Shown here piece after piece: positions 1-8,272 of a stretch of DNA of 33,517 bases. The DNA is taken from the NCBI GenBank assembly GCA_900551925.1, contig URXR01000005.1:1-33517 (forward strand), in the 5' to 3' direction. A program made the position numbers and the translations under genes. Positions within the stretch are counted from its first letter, which is position 1, and each line of letters starts with the position of its first letter. Below the pieces are notes generated by a model that saw nothing but the letters and a program-made list of their open reading frames with translations, did no database searches and had not been told where the DNA came from. Source of the DNA: an uncultured Mycoplasmatota bacterium. Its GTDB lineage: Bacteria; Bacillota_I; Bacilli_A; RF39; UBA660.

Positions 1-10
1 CAAATTTCTT

Positions 11-82
11 CTAAAACCCCCTCAAAATGTTGTACCAAATATTGACATAACTCCCAGCAAAAATTTTATTTTTTATTTTCAT
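11..82 (-). CDS. Possible 23-residue small ORF at window edge
   Basis: A short minus-strand ORF starts at the ATG ending at 82 and stops at TAG 11-13. It is preceded by an AAGGAAAGTGG ribosome-site-like stretch and a plausible promoter (TTGTTT 139-144, TATAAT 116-121, 17-bp spacer) just beyond the pheT terminator. The peptide begins MKIKNKIFAGSYV and matches no family I recognise. It could be a leader peptide, the start of a frameshifted gene running off the window, or chance. The promoter and ribosome site are the only support. Confidence 0.25.
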   Translation of the reverse strand: MKIKNKIFAGSYVNIWYNILRGF

Positions 83-115
83 TTTTACCACTTTCCTTAG
101 TCCTATTATGTATTA

Positions 116-144
116 ATTATATAATTTATTAGCTAAAAAAACAA
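116..144 (-). promoter_or_regulatory. Putative sigma-A promoter downstream of pheT
   Basis: On the minus strand, TTGTTT (139-144) and TATAAT (116-121) are separated by 17 bp. The -35 box lies inside the T-tract of the pheST terminator. It would drive whatever lies left of the window start, including the small ORF at 11-82. Confidence 0.4.
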
Positions 145-162
145 GTGCTATTTTAAACACTT
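135..162 (-). terminator. Rho-independent terminator of pheST
   Basis: Minus-strand hairpin AAGTGU/GCACTT (157-162 with 143-148, last pair a wobble) with an 8-nt loop, followed by seven T. It starts a few bases after the pheT stop codon. Confidence 0.7.
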
Positions 163-166
163 ATTT

Positions 167-2539
167 TTACTTATCTCTTATTTCACATTTAAATTTAAAT
201 TTAACCTTATCAATAATAGTTCTAAATATTTTATCAACTTCTTCTTCTTTCAAAGTTCTTGTATAATCATTAAAAGTTAAACTATAAGCAATTGATTTCT
301 TTCCTTCAGGTACATTTTCACCTTCATATACATCGAATACTTTAACATCAGTCAATATTTTAGTACCATTACGTTTTATTTCTTTTAATAATTCTCCACT
401 AGTGACTTTTTCACTAACTACAAAAGCTACATCTTTTACTATATCTGGATATTTAGAAGCTTCTTTATATTTTAATGGTTTAACCTTTTGCATTAATCCT
501 TGTAATGATATTTCACATACATAGATTTGATCTTTAGAGACATTTGGAGCAATAAGTCCCATAATCCCTACTGGTTTATGATCAATTAATATCTTACAAG
601 AAACACCAGGATGTAAATCCTCTATTTCACCTTTTTCAAATTGATAACGATTAGCAAAACCTAAATAATTAAAGATGTCTTCAACCATTCCTTTCATTAA
701 ATAAAAATCACATTTTTTAGCACTTTGAAAACTATTAACTAAATATTCACCTTTCATTAAAAATGTTATTTTACTCTCTTCATTATAATTTTTATCATAA
801 GTCTTAGCAATTTCATAAATCATTATATTTGAAACATGTCTATCTTTATTATATTTATAAACTTGTAAAAGCGAAGGAATTAAAGTAGTTCTAATAATAC
901 TTTTATCCGTACTCATTGGGTTAGGAAGTACTGCTTTTTCTTTTTTCTCATAATCAAACATTTTACTCATACCAGGAGAAACTAAAGTATAAGTCTTAAC
1001 TTCATTAAAACCTAAACTTCTAAGTCTTTTTGATATAATTTTACGATACTTTACATCTCCAAGATACTTACCTTGTCTAATGCCTACCTTTGGTAAAGTA
1101 GATACTAAATTTTGATAACCATAAAGACGTCCTATTTCTTCTGCTATATCATTAACATTAGGATCTATATCTAATCTTCTTTTAGGAATAGTTACTGTAA
1201 ATTTATGATCTTTAATCGTATAAGGAAAATCAAGTCTTTCCAATTGATACTTCATATCTTCTTCCGTTATTTCTATTCCTAACATCTTATCCACTTGCTC
1301 TGGATAAAATGAGACAATTTTCTCATCTTTATTAATAACATCATGACTAACTGTTCCTGATAAAACTACTCCTCCAGCATACTTTTCTAACAAATGACAA
1401 GCTCTTTCAATAGCTAATTTAGTATATTCATAATTTAATCCTTTACCATATCTAATACTAGCTTCACTTCTTAAATCTAGTTTACTAGCTGTATAACGAA
1501 TACTAACTGCATCAAAAATAGCACTTTCAATTAATATATTTTTAGTATTATTTGTAACTTCCGTATTTTCTCCACCCATAACTCCAGCAACGCAAACTGG
1601 ATCTTTTCCATCAGTAATAACAATATCACTACTATCTAATACTCTTTCTTTACCATCTAAAGTTACTATTCTTTCTTCATCTTTAGCATCTCTTACTAAA
1701 ATATAATCACCAAGTTTATCCTTATCAAAGAAATGAAGTGGTTGTCCAAATTCTAACATTACATAATTAGAAATATCAACTACATTATTAATAGGTCTCA
1801 TTCCTACTGATAAAAGACGCTTTTGAATAAAATCTGGGGAAGGTCCTATCTTTACATTAGTTACCATTTTAGCTAAATAATATGGACATTTTGATGTCTT
1901 AACTTCTAATTTAAAATGATTAGGAACAGAATCATCAACAGGAGAATATCCTAATTCTGGTAATTTAACTTTACGATTTAAAATTGCTGCGATTTCATAA
2001 GCAAACCCAATATGATAATAGCAATCATTATTACGATGTTTATGTATATCAAGTTCATAAAGAGTTGAACTAAGTCCTAAATAAACTAAAGGATCTTTTC
2101 CAACTGGAGCATTATCATCAAGTTCACAAATACCACGATTATAAGCTTCCTCTGTTTTCTCTTCCAATCCTAGTTCATATAAAGCACAAATCATTCCATT
2201 AGACTCTTCTCCTCTAATTTTGCTTGCTTTAATAACAAAATCTCCAGGAAGTCTCGCTCCAGGAAGCGCTACTATTACTTTTAACCCATCTCTTACATTA
2301 GAAGCCCCACAAACTATTTTTACAATATCATTAGAGCCAACGTTAACTTCACATAGATTTAAATGATCACTATTAGGATGTTTTCTTGTATGAACTATTT
2401 CTCCTATTACAAGATTATCAATATGATTAGATATAACTTTTTCGACATTAATACCAGCTTCAGTTATCTTAACTGCTAATTTTTCCAAATCTTGATCACT
2501 AATATCAATATAATCTTTTACCCACTCTAAATTAATCAT
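167..2539 (-). CDS. pheT: Phenylalanine--tRNA ligase beta subunit
   Basis: This is the 790-residue beta chain of phenylalanyl-tRNA synthetase, which pairs with PheS as an alpha2-beta2 enzyme charging tRNA-Phe in the cytosol. The order of domains is typical: N-terminal EMAP-like tRNA-binding domain (about residues 40-150), B3/B4 editing region with the GMRPINNVVDISNYV stretch, B5 domain, catalytic-like core, and a C-terminal ferredoxin-fold anticodon-binding domain containing KYPDIVKDVAFVV. The reading frame is open eight codons further upstream, to 2563. I chose ATG 2539 because AGGAGG lies 9 bases upstream and MINLEWVKDYI is the usual family start. It overlaps the pheS stop by 8 bases, so the two genes are translationally coupled. 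Length is normal for the family. Confidence 0.97.
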   Translation of the reverse strand: MINLEWVKDYIDISDQDLEKLAVKITEAGINVEKVISNHIDNLVIGEIVHTRKHPNSDHLNLCEVNVGSNDIVKIVCGASNVRDGLKVIVALPGARLPGDFVIKASKIRGEESNGMICALYELGLEEKTEEAYNRGICELDDNAPVGKDPLVYLGLSSTLYELDIHKHRNNDCYYHIGFAYEIAAILNRKVKLPELGYSPVDDSVPNHFKLEVKTSKCPYYLAKMVTNVKIGPSPDFIQKRLLSVGMRPINNVVDISNYVMLEFGQPLHFFDKDKLGDYILVRDAKDEERIVTLDGKERVLDSSDIVITDGKDPVCVAGVMGGENTEVTNNTKNILIESAIFDAVSIRYTASKLDLRSEASIRYGKGLNYEYTKLAIERACHLLEKYAGGVVLSGTVSHDVINKDEKIVSFYPEQVDKMLGIEITEEDMKYQLERLDFPYTIKDHKFTVTIPKRRLDIDPNVNDIAEEIGRLYGYQNLVSTLPKVGIRQGKYLGDVKYRKIISKRLRSLGFNEVKTYTLVSPGMSKMFDYEKKEKAVLPNPMSTDKSIIRTTLIPSLLQVYKYNKDRHVSNIMIYEIAKTYDKNYNEESKITFLMKGEYLVNSFQSAKKCDFYLMKGMVEDIFNYLGFANRYQFEKGEIEDLHPGVSCKILIDHKPVGIMGLIAPNVSKDQIYVCEISLQGLMQKVKPLKYKEASKYPDIVKDVAFVVSEKVTSGELLKEIKRNGTKILTDVKVFDVYEGENVPEGKKSIAYSLTFNDYTRTLKEEEVDKIFRTIIDKVKFKFKCEIRDK

Positions 2540-3575
2540 TATTTGAAACCTCCTCTCTATCAAAGTTTCCTACTTCTCTTAAATCTGTATTATAAAACAC
2601 TCTTAAATCATTAATATCATACTTAAGCATTGCCAAGCGCTCTGCTCCGAAACCAAAAGCAAAACCACTCCATACTTCTGGATCATAACCACTCATTCTA
2701 AGCACATCAGGATGCACAACTCCAGCTCCTGCTACTGTAATATATCCAGTATTTTTACAAACATTACATCCTTTTTTCTTACAATTAAAACAGCTGATAT
2801 CTACTTCCACTGAAGGCTCAGTAAATTGATAATAACTAGGACGAAAGCGTGTTTCTACATCTTCTCCAAATAATTTTTTAACAATTACATCAATTGTACC
2901 TTTTAAATCAGATAGCGATATATCTTTATCAACTAATAAACCTTCTATTTGCATAAATTGATGTGAATGAGTAGCATCATCATCATCTCTTCGATATGTT
3001 TTTCCAGGACAAATAACTCTAACTGGAACTTTTCCTTCACCTTTAAGCATCGTACGAACTTGCATTGGAGAAGTTTGACTACGAAGTAATATTTCCTCAC
3101 CTTCTAAATAAAAAGTATCTTGAGCATCTCTAGCTGGATGTCCTTTAGGAATATTAAGCATTTCAAAATTATATTTATCTTCCTCAATTTCTGGACCATC
3201 CACTACATCATAACCCATACTAATACATACTTCTTCTACTTCTTCAATTAACTTTTCTAAAACATTAGGAGCCCCCATATTAATCTTAGTTCCTGGTAAA
3301 CTAATATCAATAGCTTCTTCTTCTAATTTTTCTTTTAAAATCTTTTCTTCAAACTCACTTTTAAGAACTTCATAATTCTCATTAAAAAAATCCTTAAGCA
3401 AATTAATTTTTTGCCCATACTCTTTTTTTTCATCATTACCAAGTTCTTTCATTTTTCCATATAATCCTGTAATTATTCCTTTTTTTCCCATATACTTAAG
3501 TTTAATTTCATTAAGTTCTTTTAAACATTTAACACTACTTAAATCTTTTTTAATATCTTCTTTAATCTTTTCCAT
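2532..3575 (-). CDS. pheS: Phenylalanine--tRNA ligase alpha subunit
   Basis: This 347-residue protein is the catalytic alpha chain of phenylalanyl-tRNA synthetase (class II). The N-terminal ~85 residues form the coiled-coil arm that binds tRNA. The class II core follows, with the HPARDAQDTFYL and LLRSQTSPMQVR stretches (motif 2 region), the cysteine-rich CFNCKKKGCNVCKNTG segment common in bacterial PheS, and motif 3 GFAFGFGAERLAML near the C-terminus. It is the first gene of the pheST operon, carries a good GGAG ribosome site, and lies directly behind a T-box leader reading a Phe codon. Expression should therefore rise when tRNA-Phe is uncharged. Confidence 0.98.
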   Translation of the reverse strand: MEKIKEDIKKDLSSVKCLKELNEIKLKYMGKKGIITGLYGKMKELGNDEKKEYGQKINLLKDFFNENYEVLKSEFEEKILKEKLEEEAIDISLPGTKINMGAPNVLEKLIEEVEEVCISMGYDVVDGPEIEEDKYNFEMLNIPKGHPARDAQDTFYLEGEEILLRSQTSPMQVRTMLKGEGKVPVRVICPGKTYRRDDDDATHSHQFMQIEGLLVDKDISLSDLKGTIDVIVKKLFGEDVETRFRPSYYQFTEPSVEVDISCFNCKKKGCNVCKNTGYITVAGAGVVHPDVLRMSGYDPEVWSGFAFGFGAERLAMLKYDINDLRVFYNTDLREVGNFDREEVSNND

Positions 3576-3585
3576 AATACTCTCC

Positions 3586-3791
3586 TTTAAAAATAAAAAG
3601 GCAGAACCAAAGGACGATTAAATCGTGGTACCACCTTATTTCATAGTTAAACTATCTCCAAAACCATTAACGCTGGTTAAACGATTATGCTAAAGAGTGA
3701 ATTCATAAAAATTTGCTTTAAAAGTTTGCACCAACCACTTTTTCTCTAAAAAGTAAATACTTTTATTACTATGTTCTTATCATCGCACCTA
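3586..3791 (-). promoter_or_regulatory. T-box riboswitch, Phe (UUC) specifier
   Basis: The pheS leader carries the canonical T-box sequence GGTGGTACCACG (minus strand, 3634-3623). It also carries a Stem I with AGAGAA...GGTTGGTGCAAAC and the specifier-loop stretch GAATTCACTC (3704-3695). The in-frame specifier is TTC at 3701-3699, matching the downstream tRNA-Phe synthetase. The terminator conformation appears to use the T-box itself: GGTGGTACC pairs with GGTTCTGCC (one mismatch), enclosing an ACGA/TCGT hairpin, followed by TTTTTATTTTT. Uncharged tRNA-Phe binding the T-box would free the pheS transcript. The boundaries are approximate. Confidence 0.93.
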
Positions 3792-3797
3792 ATTAGT

Positions 3798-3825
3798 ATT
3801 CTATCATAAATTTTAAATTTATCAA
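3798..3825 (-). promoter_or_regulatory. Promoter of the pheST T-box leader
   Basis: Minus-strand TTGATA (3820-3825) and TAGAAT (3798-3803) are 16 bp apart and sit just upstream of the T-box leader. The -35 box overlaps the TGA stop of the preceding gene. Confidence 0.5.
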
Positions 3826-4286
3826 ATATTTTTCTTATTTTTTAACGTTTCTTCATCGTAAAATGTAAAACCCCACGGTGAATCTTTATCAAACTCACCA
3901 TATCCTGATTCTAAAGACTCTTCAAAAAAATTGATAGGTAAATCTTCTTCATTATAAATAGCATCACTATAATAAAGGTTATAAACCTTTTCTGCCAAAC
4001 TAGAAAAACCTTCACGTTTAATATTATGCTTAGCATCATAACTAGCCAGCTTTATAATCCATTCATCTTTATAACTATTAATATTACCTACTTCTTCTCG
4101 TTTTAAAACCCCTTCTTTATACCCTAAATAATAATTCTTATCTTCATTATCAATATATTGCTTATATAAATTTTCTTCTAAAAATCCATCTAAGTAACCA
4201 AAAGCCAAGATTTGTTTTTCTCTCGCTTTAGGATTATCTTTTAACTTGTTATCAAACATATATCTATCTACTTTAACATCAATCAC
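3822..4286 (-). CDS. Hypothetical protein, paralog of the next gene upstream
   Basis: This 154-residue soluble, acidic protein belongs to no family I recognise. It is clearly a paralog of the adjacent 4288-4719 product. Both share, in the same order, a YMFDxxLK start, AFGYLDG, an E-x-LY/VY helix, a Y-x-LGY-(K/R)-(E/Q)-G block, W-I-x-(K/S)-LA-x-(Y/F)-DAK, an FS segment and a Y-YxDxxxxE end. No signal peptide or membrane segment is visible. The start is GTG 4286, one base after the TAA of the upstream gene, with AAGGTG as ribosome site. It is the last gene of an apparent clpX-like/paralog/paralog operon. Function is unknown; a role with the ClpX-like ATPase is only suggested by position. Confidence 0.85.
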   Translation of the reverse strand: MIDVKVDRYMFDNKLKDNPKAREKQILAFGYLDGFLEENLYKQYIDNEDKNYYLGYKEGVLKREEVGNINSYKDEWIIKLASYDAKHNIKREGFSSLAEKVYNLYYSDAIYNEEDLPINFFEESLESGYGEFDKDSPWGFTFYDEETLKNKKNI

Positions 4287-4287
4287 T

Positions 4288-4719
4288 TTACTTTTTCACC
4301 TTACTTTTTATTGGTTTTTCTATATTTTCTAATTCATCTAAGTTATCTTCCAATACATCTTCATAATATTTTTCATAAAAAGGCTTACTATTAGCACTAA
4401 ATCTTCTACCACTAACAAAGTTTTTAGCATCAAACTCTGCTAAACTTTTAATCCAAGTATCCTTTTCCATCTTCCATTCTTCATACTCTTTGCCATCCTG
4501 TCTTTTATCTAATCTAGCACTTTCTCCTTGTCTATATCCTAAATTATATGCTACAAACATATTTTCTTTAAAATCTAATAAATCCTCGTACACTTCTTCT
4601 TTAAAATATCCATCTAAATATCCAAAAGCAAAACATTGTCTTTCTAAAGATGGACAAGATTTTTTTAATTCTGTATCAAACATATACTTCTTTATATTAA
4701 CATTACTAAATTTATACAT
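4288..4719 (-). CDS. Hypothetical protein, first of a paralogous pair
   Basis: This 143-residue soluble protein is rich in Lys, Glu and Tyr and belongs to no family I recognise. It shares its whole architecture with the downstream 154-residue product: YMFDTELK, CFAFGYLDGYF, an AYNLGYRQG block, W-I-KSLAEFDAKN, RRFS and YYEDVLED. The C-terminus is a short basic tail (KPIKSKVKK) absent from its partner. It starts 13 bases after the stop of the ClpX-like gene with a strong AGGAGGT ribosome site and is followed after one base by its paralog. The three genes are therefore very likely co-transcribed. A local duplication has diverged substantially, so both copies appear to be retained by selection. 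Confidence 0.87.
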   Translation of the reverse strand: MYKFSNVNIKKYMFDTELKKSCPSLERQCFAFGYLDGYFKEEVYEDLLDFKENMFVAYNLGYRQGESARLDKRQDGKEYEEWKMEKDTWIKSLAEFDAKNFVSGRRFSANSKPFYEKYYEDVLEDNLDELENIEKPIKSKVKK

Positions 4720-4732
4720 AAATACCTCCTAA

Positions 4733-6124
4733 TTAAATACTACCTTTCATAACACGCACCTTATGAACTTCTTCCCCAGTTAAATCTACTTCTTTTACTT
4801 CTTTTGATAATATATCAAACTCAAATTCACTTAAAACTTCATCTAAAGCTGCTTTTATTCCTCTTGCTCCAGTTCCTTTACTCATTGCTTTTTTAGCTAA
4901 AGAATAAATAAAATCTTCATCAAAAGTAATTTTAATACCAAGTCCATTATAAAACTCATTAATTAAATTTAAAGCACTTATATCAGAATCTTTAATAATT
5001 TTAACAAAATCTAAAAGTTCTAAATCATTAGTTTTAGCAATATAAGTTAATCTTCCAACCAGTTCTGGAATAAGTCCATATTCTATTAAATCATCACTAT
5101 TATACATATATTCAGCTTTTTCTTGATTAGAATTAAATCCGATAGTATTATTTTTTATTTTATCTATTCCTGAAAAAGCTCCAAGTAAAAATACCGTTAA
5201 AGAGGAAGTATCAAACACAATAGTACTCTTTCCTTGCTTACTTTTTACACCCTCTATTTGAAATTGTCCACCTTCAATTACTTTCAAAAGCGATTGTTGA
5301 ACTCCAACTGTAGAAACTGTTTTATCTCCATGTTCACTTTTTTTATCAATTTCATCAATTACTAAAATTCCTTTTTCAGCTTTATCTAAATCACCATTTG
5401 CTCGCTCATATAAATCACTAAGCATTTCTATAACACTTCTTCCAACATAGCCTTCCATCGTAAATTTAGTAGCATCCTCAATAACATAAACTGCATCATA
5501 TATATTAGCAATTTGTTTAATAATTTCTGTTTTTCCCGTTCCTGTTTTTCCCATAATAAGCATATTTTTCTTTAAAAGTCTTATTTTATCCTTAGAAAAA
5601 TTAAGATTAGCTAAATTTCTATTATGAACAATTGTAGCAATAGCTTTATCTACTACTTCATCTTGCCCAATAATAGATTTTTTTACCCTTTTACTTAAAT
5701 CCTTAATATTGATATCATCTTTAGAAAAATCTTTATCTTTCTCTAAATAAAGCTTTGGTTCTTCAATTAAAATGGAATTATCAAGTTTTGGAAACTGATT
5801 TTCTACTCTCTTTACTTCATTAAAATTTACTCTAATTTTTGTACCATTATATTGATTTCTCAATTGTTTAAGAGCCTCTTTAAATGTAAGATTTTCTTCA
5901 TTCATAAAATTTTCTACAAACTGAAAAATACCAGGATAAATACCTACTTCAGGTTTTGAACTTGTTGTAATTAAAGGAAAAATATCCCCTTCATTCTTAT
6001 CACTTAAAATCTCAGCATAACTATTATCTTCATCTATAGAAACAATATATATTTCTTCACAGATAAAATCATCTTCACTAACTCTTCGAAGCTTTGCCCC
6101 TATATCAAATTCTTTTTTCGCCAT
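4733..6124 (-). CDS. ClpX-like AAA+ unfoldase lacking the zinc domain
   Basis: This 463-residue AAA+ ATPase has ClpX-type motifs in order: Walker A GKTGTGKT (192-199), pore loop GYVGR (225-229), Walker B ILVIDEID (253-260), sensor 1 FLLGAFSGIDK, an IGF tripeptide (328-330) of the kind that docks ClpX onto ClpP, arginine finger ELVGR (R358) and sensor 2 GAR (419-421). The usual N-terminal CxxC zinc-binding domain is absent. Instead there are about 140 residues without a recognised fold or paired cysteines. The RKH substrate loop is also replaced (KSKQGK). The retained IGF suggests it still feeds ClpP, but substrate or adaptor choice should differ from standard ClpX. It heads an operon with two paralogous small genes. 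Whether a standard clpX exists elsewhere cannot be seen here. Confidence 0.88.
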   Translation of the reverse strand: MAKKEFDIGAKLRRVSEDDFICEEIYIVSIDEDNSYAEILSDKNEGDIFPLITTSSKPEVGIYPGIFQFVENFMNEENLTFKEALKQLRNQYNGTKIRVNFNEVKRVENQFPKLDNSILIEEPKLYLEKDKDFSKDDINIKDLSKRVKKSIIGQDEVVDKAIATIVHNRNLANLNFSKDKIRLLKKNMLIMGKTGTGKTEIIKQIANIYDAVYVIEDATKFTMEGYVGRSVIEMLSDLYERANGDLDKAEKGILVIDEIDKKSEHGDKTVSTVGVQQSLLKVIEGGQFQIEGVKSKQGKSTIVFDTSSLTVFLLGAFSGIDKIKNNTIGFNSNQEKAEYMYNSDDLIEYGLIPELVGRLTYIAKTNDLELLDFVKIIKDSDISALNLINEFYNGLGIKITFDEDFIYSLAKKAMSKGTGARGIKAALDEVLSEFEFDILSKEVKEVDLTGEEVHKVRVMKGSI

Positions 6125-6145
6125 AATCTCATCTCCGTAGGGCTT

Positions 6146-6174
6146 ATATTAACAGAAAAACTAAAAAAAGACAA
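6146..6174 (-). promoter_or_regulatory. Promoter of the ClpX-like operon
   Basis: Minus-strand TTGTCT (6169-6174) and TAATAT (6146-6151) are separated by exactly 17 bp, 22 bases ahead of the start codon. Confidence 0.5.
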
Positions 6175-6181
6175 GAAAAAA

Positions 6182-7123
6182 TTAACCAAGTTCTTTTCCA
6201 ATTAATCTATTCTTATCTATACCATTTAAATAATCCTTAACATCCATAATCTTTTTCCCTGCTACTTGCACTCTTAATATCTTTATTTCTTTATCAAGAC
6301 AAGCTACATAAAAACTATTTTTATCTATTCTTGTAATAGTACCAGGTTTTACATTTTCTAAAGTAAGACCATCATCCAAACTTGATAAAAACAATTTTAA
6401 ATTTTCTCCATCTATCTTAGTATACCCACCAGGAACTGAAGAAAGTCCTCTTATTTTATTATGAACATCTTCTGCTCTTTGGTTAAAGTCAATAAACTCA
6501 TCTTCTCTTTTTATAACATTAGCAATTGTTTTCAAATTAGAATCTTGTTTAATTCTTTTACAAGTTTTATTAAAAATACTAGGTAATGTTTTCTTTAAAA
6601 GCGAAGCCCCAAGTAAGGATAATTTTTGACTAACAATATCATAAGTATCATCTTTTAAAATATCTATTTCCTCTGCTGTAATAATATCTCCACTATCCAT
6701 TCCTTTATCAGTAAACATTATTGTAATTCCCGTTTTCTCTTCTCCATTTATAATAGCCCAATGAATTGGAGCTCCTCCGCGGTATTTAGGAAGAATAGAA
6801 GCATGAACATTTACAGTATCATATTCTGGAGCATAAATAAGTTCTTCAGGAAGAATTTGTCCATAAGCACAAGTAATAATTATATCTGGTTCAAACTCTA
6901 ATATTTTATGATATTCATCCTTAAGTTTTTCTAAAGATAAAACCGGTATCTTATTTCTAAGAGCTTCTTCTTTAACCGGACAAGGTCTAAGCACTTTTTT
7001 TCTTCCAACCATCTTATCAGGCTGAGTAACTACTAAAACCACATTAACTTCTTCTATTAACATTTTAAGTACAGGTACACTATAAAGAGGAGTCCCCATA
7101 AAAACTACTCTTTTGTCTTTCAT
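6182..7123 (-). CDS. fmt: Methionyl-tRNA formyltransferase
   Basis: This 313-residue enzyme transfers a formyl group from 10-formyl-tetrahydrofolate to Met-tRNA-fMet, making the initiator tRNA competent. The N-terminal Rossmann-type domain begins VVFMGTPLYSVPVL. The catalytic stretch NVHASILPKYRGGAPIHWA carries the Asn, His and the SLLP-like loop. GITIMFTDKGMDSGDI supplies the conserved Asp region. The C-terminal OB-like tRNA-binding domain (about 205-313) contains the LSSVPGGY element. Length is normal. It closes the rimM-trmD-hypothetical-fmt gene set with 10 bases to the gene upstream. The usual neighbours def or rsmB are not present. Confidence 0.97.
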   Translation of the reverse strand: MKDKRVVFMGTPLYSVPVLKMLIEEVNVVLVVTQPDKMVGRKKVLRPCPVKEEALRNKIPVLSLEKLKDEYHKILEFEPDIIITCAYGQILPEELIYAPEYDTVNVHASILPKYRGGAPIHWAIINGEEKTGITIMFTDKGMDSGDIITAEEIDILKDDTYDIVSQKLSLLGASLLKKTLPSIFNKTCKRIKQDSNLKTIANVIKREDEFIDFNQRAEDVHNKIRGLSSVPGGYTKIDGENLKLFLSSLDDGLTLENVKPGTITRIDKNSFYVACLDKEIKILRVQVAGKKIMDVKDYLNGIDKNRLIGKELG

Positions 7124-7133
7124 ATCATCACCT

Positions 7134-7592
7134 CTATCTCTTTGGTTTACTTCTTCTACTTTCTTCTTCTAAAATTTCTTGTACTCTTACACTTTTTCTA
7201 AGATTTAATTCTTTTTCAATTATTTCTATTTTTTTCATTACTAATTTATACTTTTCTTGCTTCATATATTCTTTATATTTACCTCTAACCAAAGATTTAA
7301 ATCTTTCAAGTTCATCTAAAACTAAATCAAAAGGCGTATCATCATCACTATCATCATCTATTATTGTCATAATAGTCAAAATCTTTTCAAGAGTTCTCTT
7401 ACATTTTTTATCAATTAATTTTTCAATCAAAGTAGGATTAATAATTATCATTTCATTAACATTAATCATATCTTCAAAATTAAGACCATCCTTAGGTTTA
7501 ACATTAAATCCCTTTAACTTTTCATATTCCATATAAGTAATGACATCAGATTTAGCATCTTTTTTTACTACAAATCTTTTCTCTTCATTCAA
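7134..7592 (-). CDS. Hypothetical protein between trmD and fmt
   Basis: This is a 152-residue soluble protein of no family I recognise. The centre holds an acidic run (IIDDDSDDDTPFD), followed by long charged helices (ERFKSLVRGKYKEYMKQEK, then IIEKELNLRKSVRV) and a basic RRSKPKR tail. The likely start is TTG 7592, five bases after GGTGAT and two bases after the trmD stop. A nearby ATG (7588) is out of frame. Tight packing between trmD and fmt implies co-transcription with tRNA- and ribosome-maturation genes. A link to translation is inference from context only. Confidence 0.8.
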   Translation of the reverse strand: MNEEKRFVVKKDAKSDVITYMEYEKLKGFNVKPKDGLNFEDMINVNEMIIINPTLIEKLIDKKCKRTLEKILTIMTIIDDDSDDDTPFDLVLDELERFKSLVRGKYKEYMKQEKYKLVMKKIEIIEKELNLRKSVRVQEILEEESRRSKPKR

Positions 7593-7594
7593 TT

Positions 7595-8272
7595 TTAATC
7601 ACCGCCCTGATTCAAATTCATTTTTTTATTTCGTTCTTCTGTTAATCTAAGCTGTTCTTTTTTGCGATAATCAGCTATTTTTTTATGATCTCCGCTTAAA
7701 AGCACTTCCGGAACTTTCATTCCTTTAAACTCTCTCGGTTTAGTATAAACTGGATAATCTAGAAGATTACTATCAAAAGATTCACTTTCTAAAGAATCCT
7801 TACTAATTACTCCTTCGACTAATCTAATAACAGCATCACTAATAACCATAGCAGGAAGCTCTCCGCCAGACAAAACAAATTCTCCAATTGAAATTTCTTC
7901 ATCAATTACAGCCTTTATTCTATCATCAAATCCCTCATAATGTCCACATATTAAAATCAAATGTTTATAATTTTTCAATCTCTTAGCTTCTTTCTGATTA
8001 AATAACCTTCCCCCTGGAGAAAGAAGAATTACATGACTGTCTTTTGTTTTTATATCCATAAGAGCATCATAAATAGGTTGAATCATAAGTACCATTCCTG
8101 CTCCACCCCCAAAAGGTGTATCATCAACTTTACCATGACTATCAAGAGTATAATCTCTAAAGTTAATTAAATTTATACTTACTTTAGAACTATCTATAGC
8201 TCTTTTTATAATAGAAGTTTCCAAAAATCCTTTAAACATTTCTGGAAATAACGTCAAAATATCAATTCGCAT
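7595..8272 (-). CDS. trmD: tRNA (guanine(37)-N1)-methyltransferase
   Basis: This 225-residue SPOUT-fold enzyme methylates G37 of tRNAs reading CNN codons, preventing +1 frameshifts. Family signatures are present in order: MRIDILTLFPEMF, DDTPFGGGAGMVLM, ILLSPGGRLFNQ, the knot region CGHYEGFDDRI, and EISIGEFVLSGGELPA, followed by the C-terminal helical domain ending near KKEQLRL. It is slightly shorter than the usual ~240 residues, at the C-terminus only. A TTG at 8275 is in frame, but ATG 8272 follows GGAGGGG and gives the standard family start. The start lies inside the end of rimM (11-base overlap), as in many Firmicutes. Confidence 0.97.
   Translation of the reverse strand: MRIDILTLFPEMFKGFLETSIIKRAIDSSKVSINLINFRDYTLDSHGKVDDTPFGGGAGMVLMIQPIYDALMDIKTKDSHVILLSPGGRLFNQKEAKRLKNYKHLILICGHYEGFDDRIKAVIDEEISIGEFVLSGGELPAMVISDAVIRLVEGVISKDSLESESFDSNLLDYPVYTKPREFKGMKVPEVLLSGDHKKIADYRKKEQLRLTEERNKKMNLNQGGD

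Noticed and set aside
2441..2447. Single TGTCGAA heptamer (0A-box core) inside pheT; others lie inside ezrA and the surface protein
   Set aside because: Isolated, intragenic and at about the frequency expected by chance for this base composition.
4490..4732. Plus-strand ORF of 80 codons
   Set aside because: Antisense shadow of the 143-residue gene; no ribosome site or promoter.
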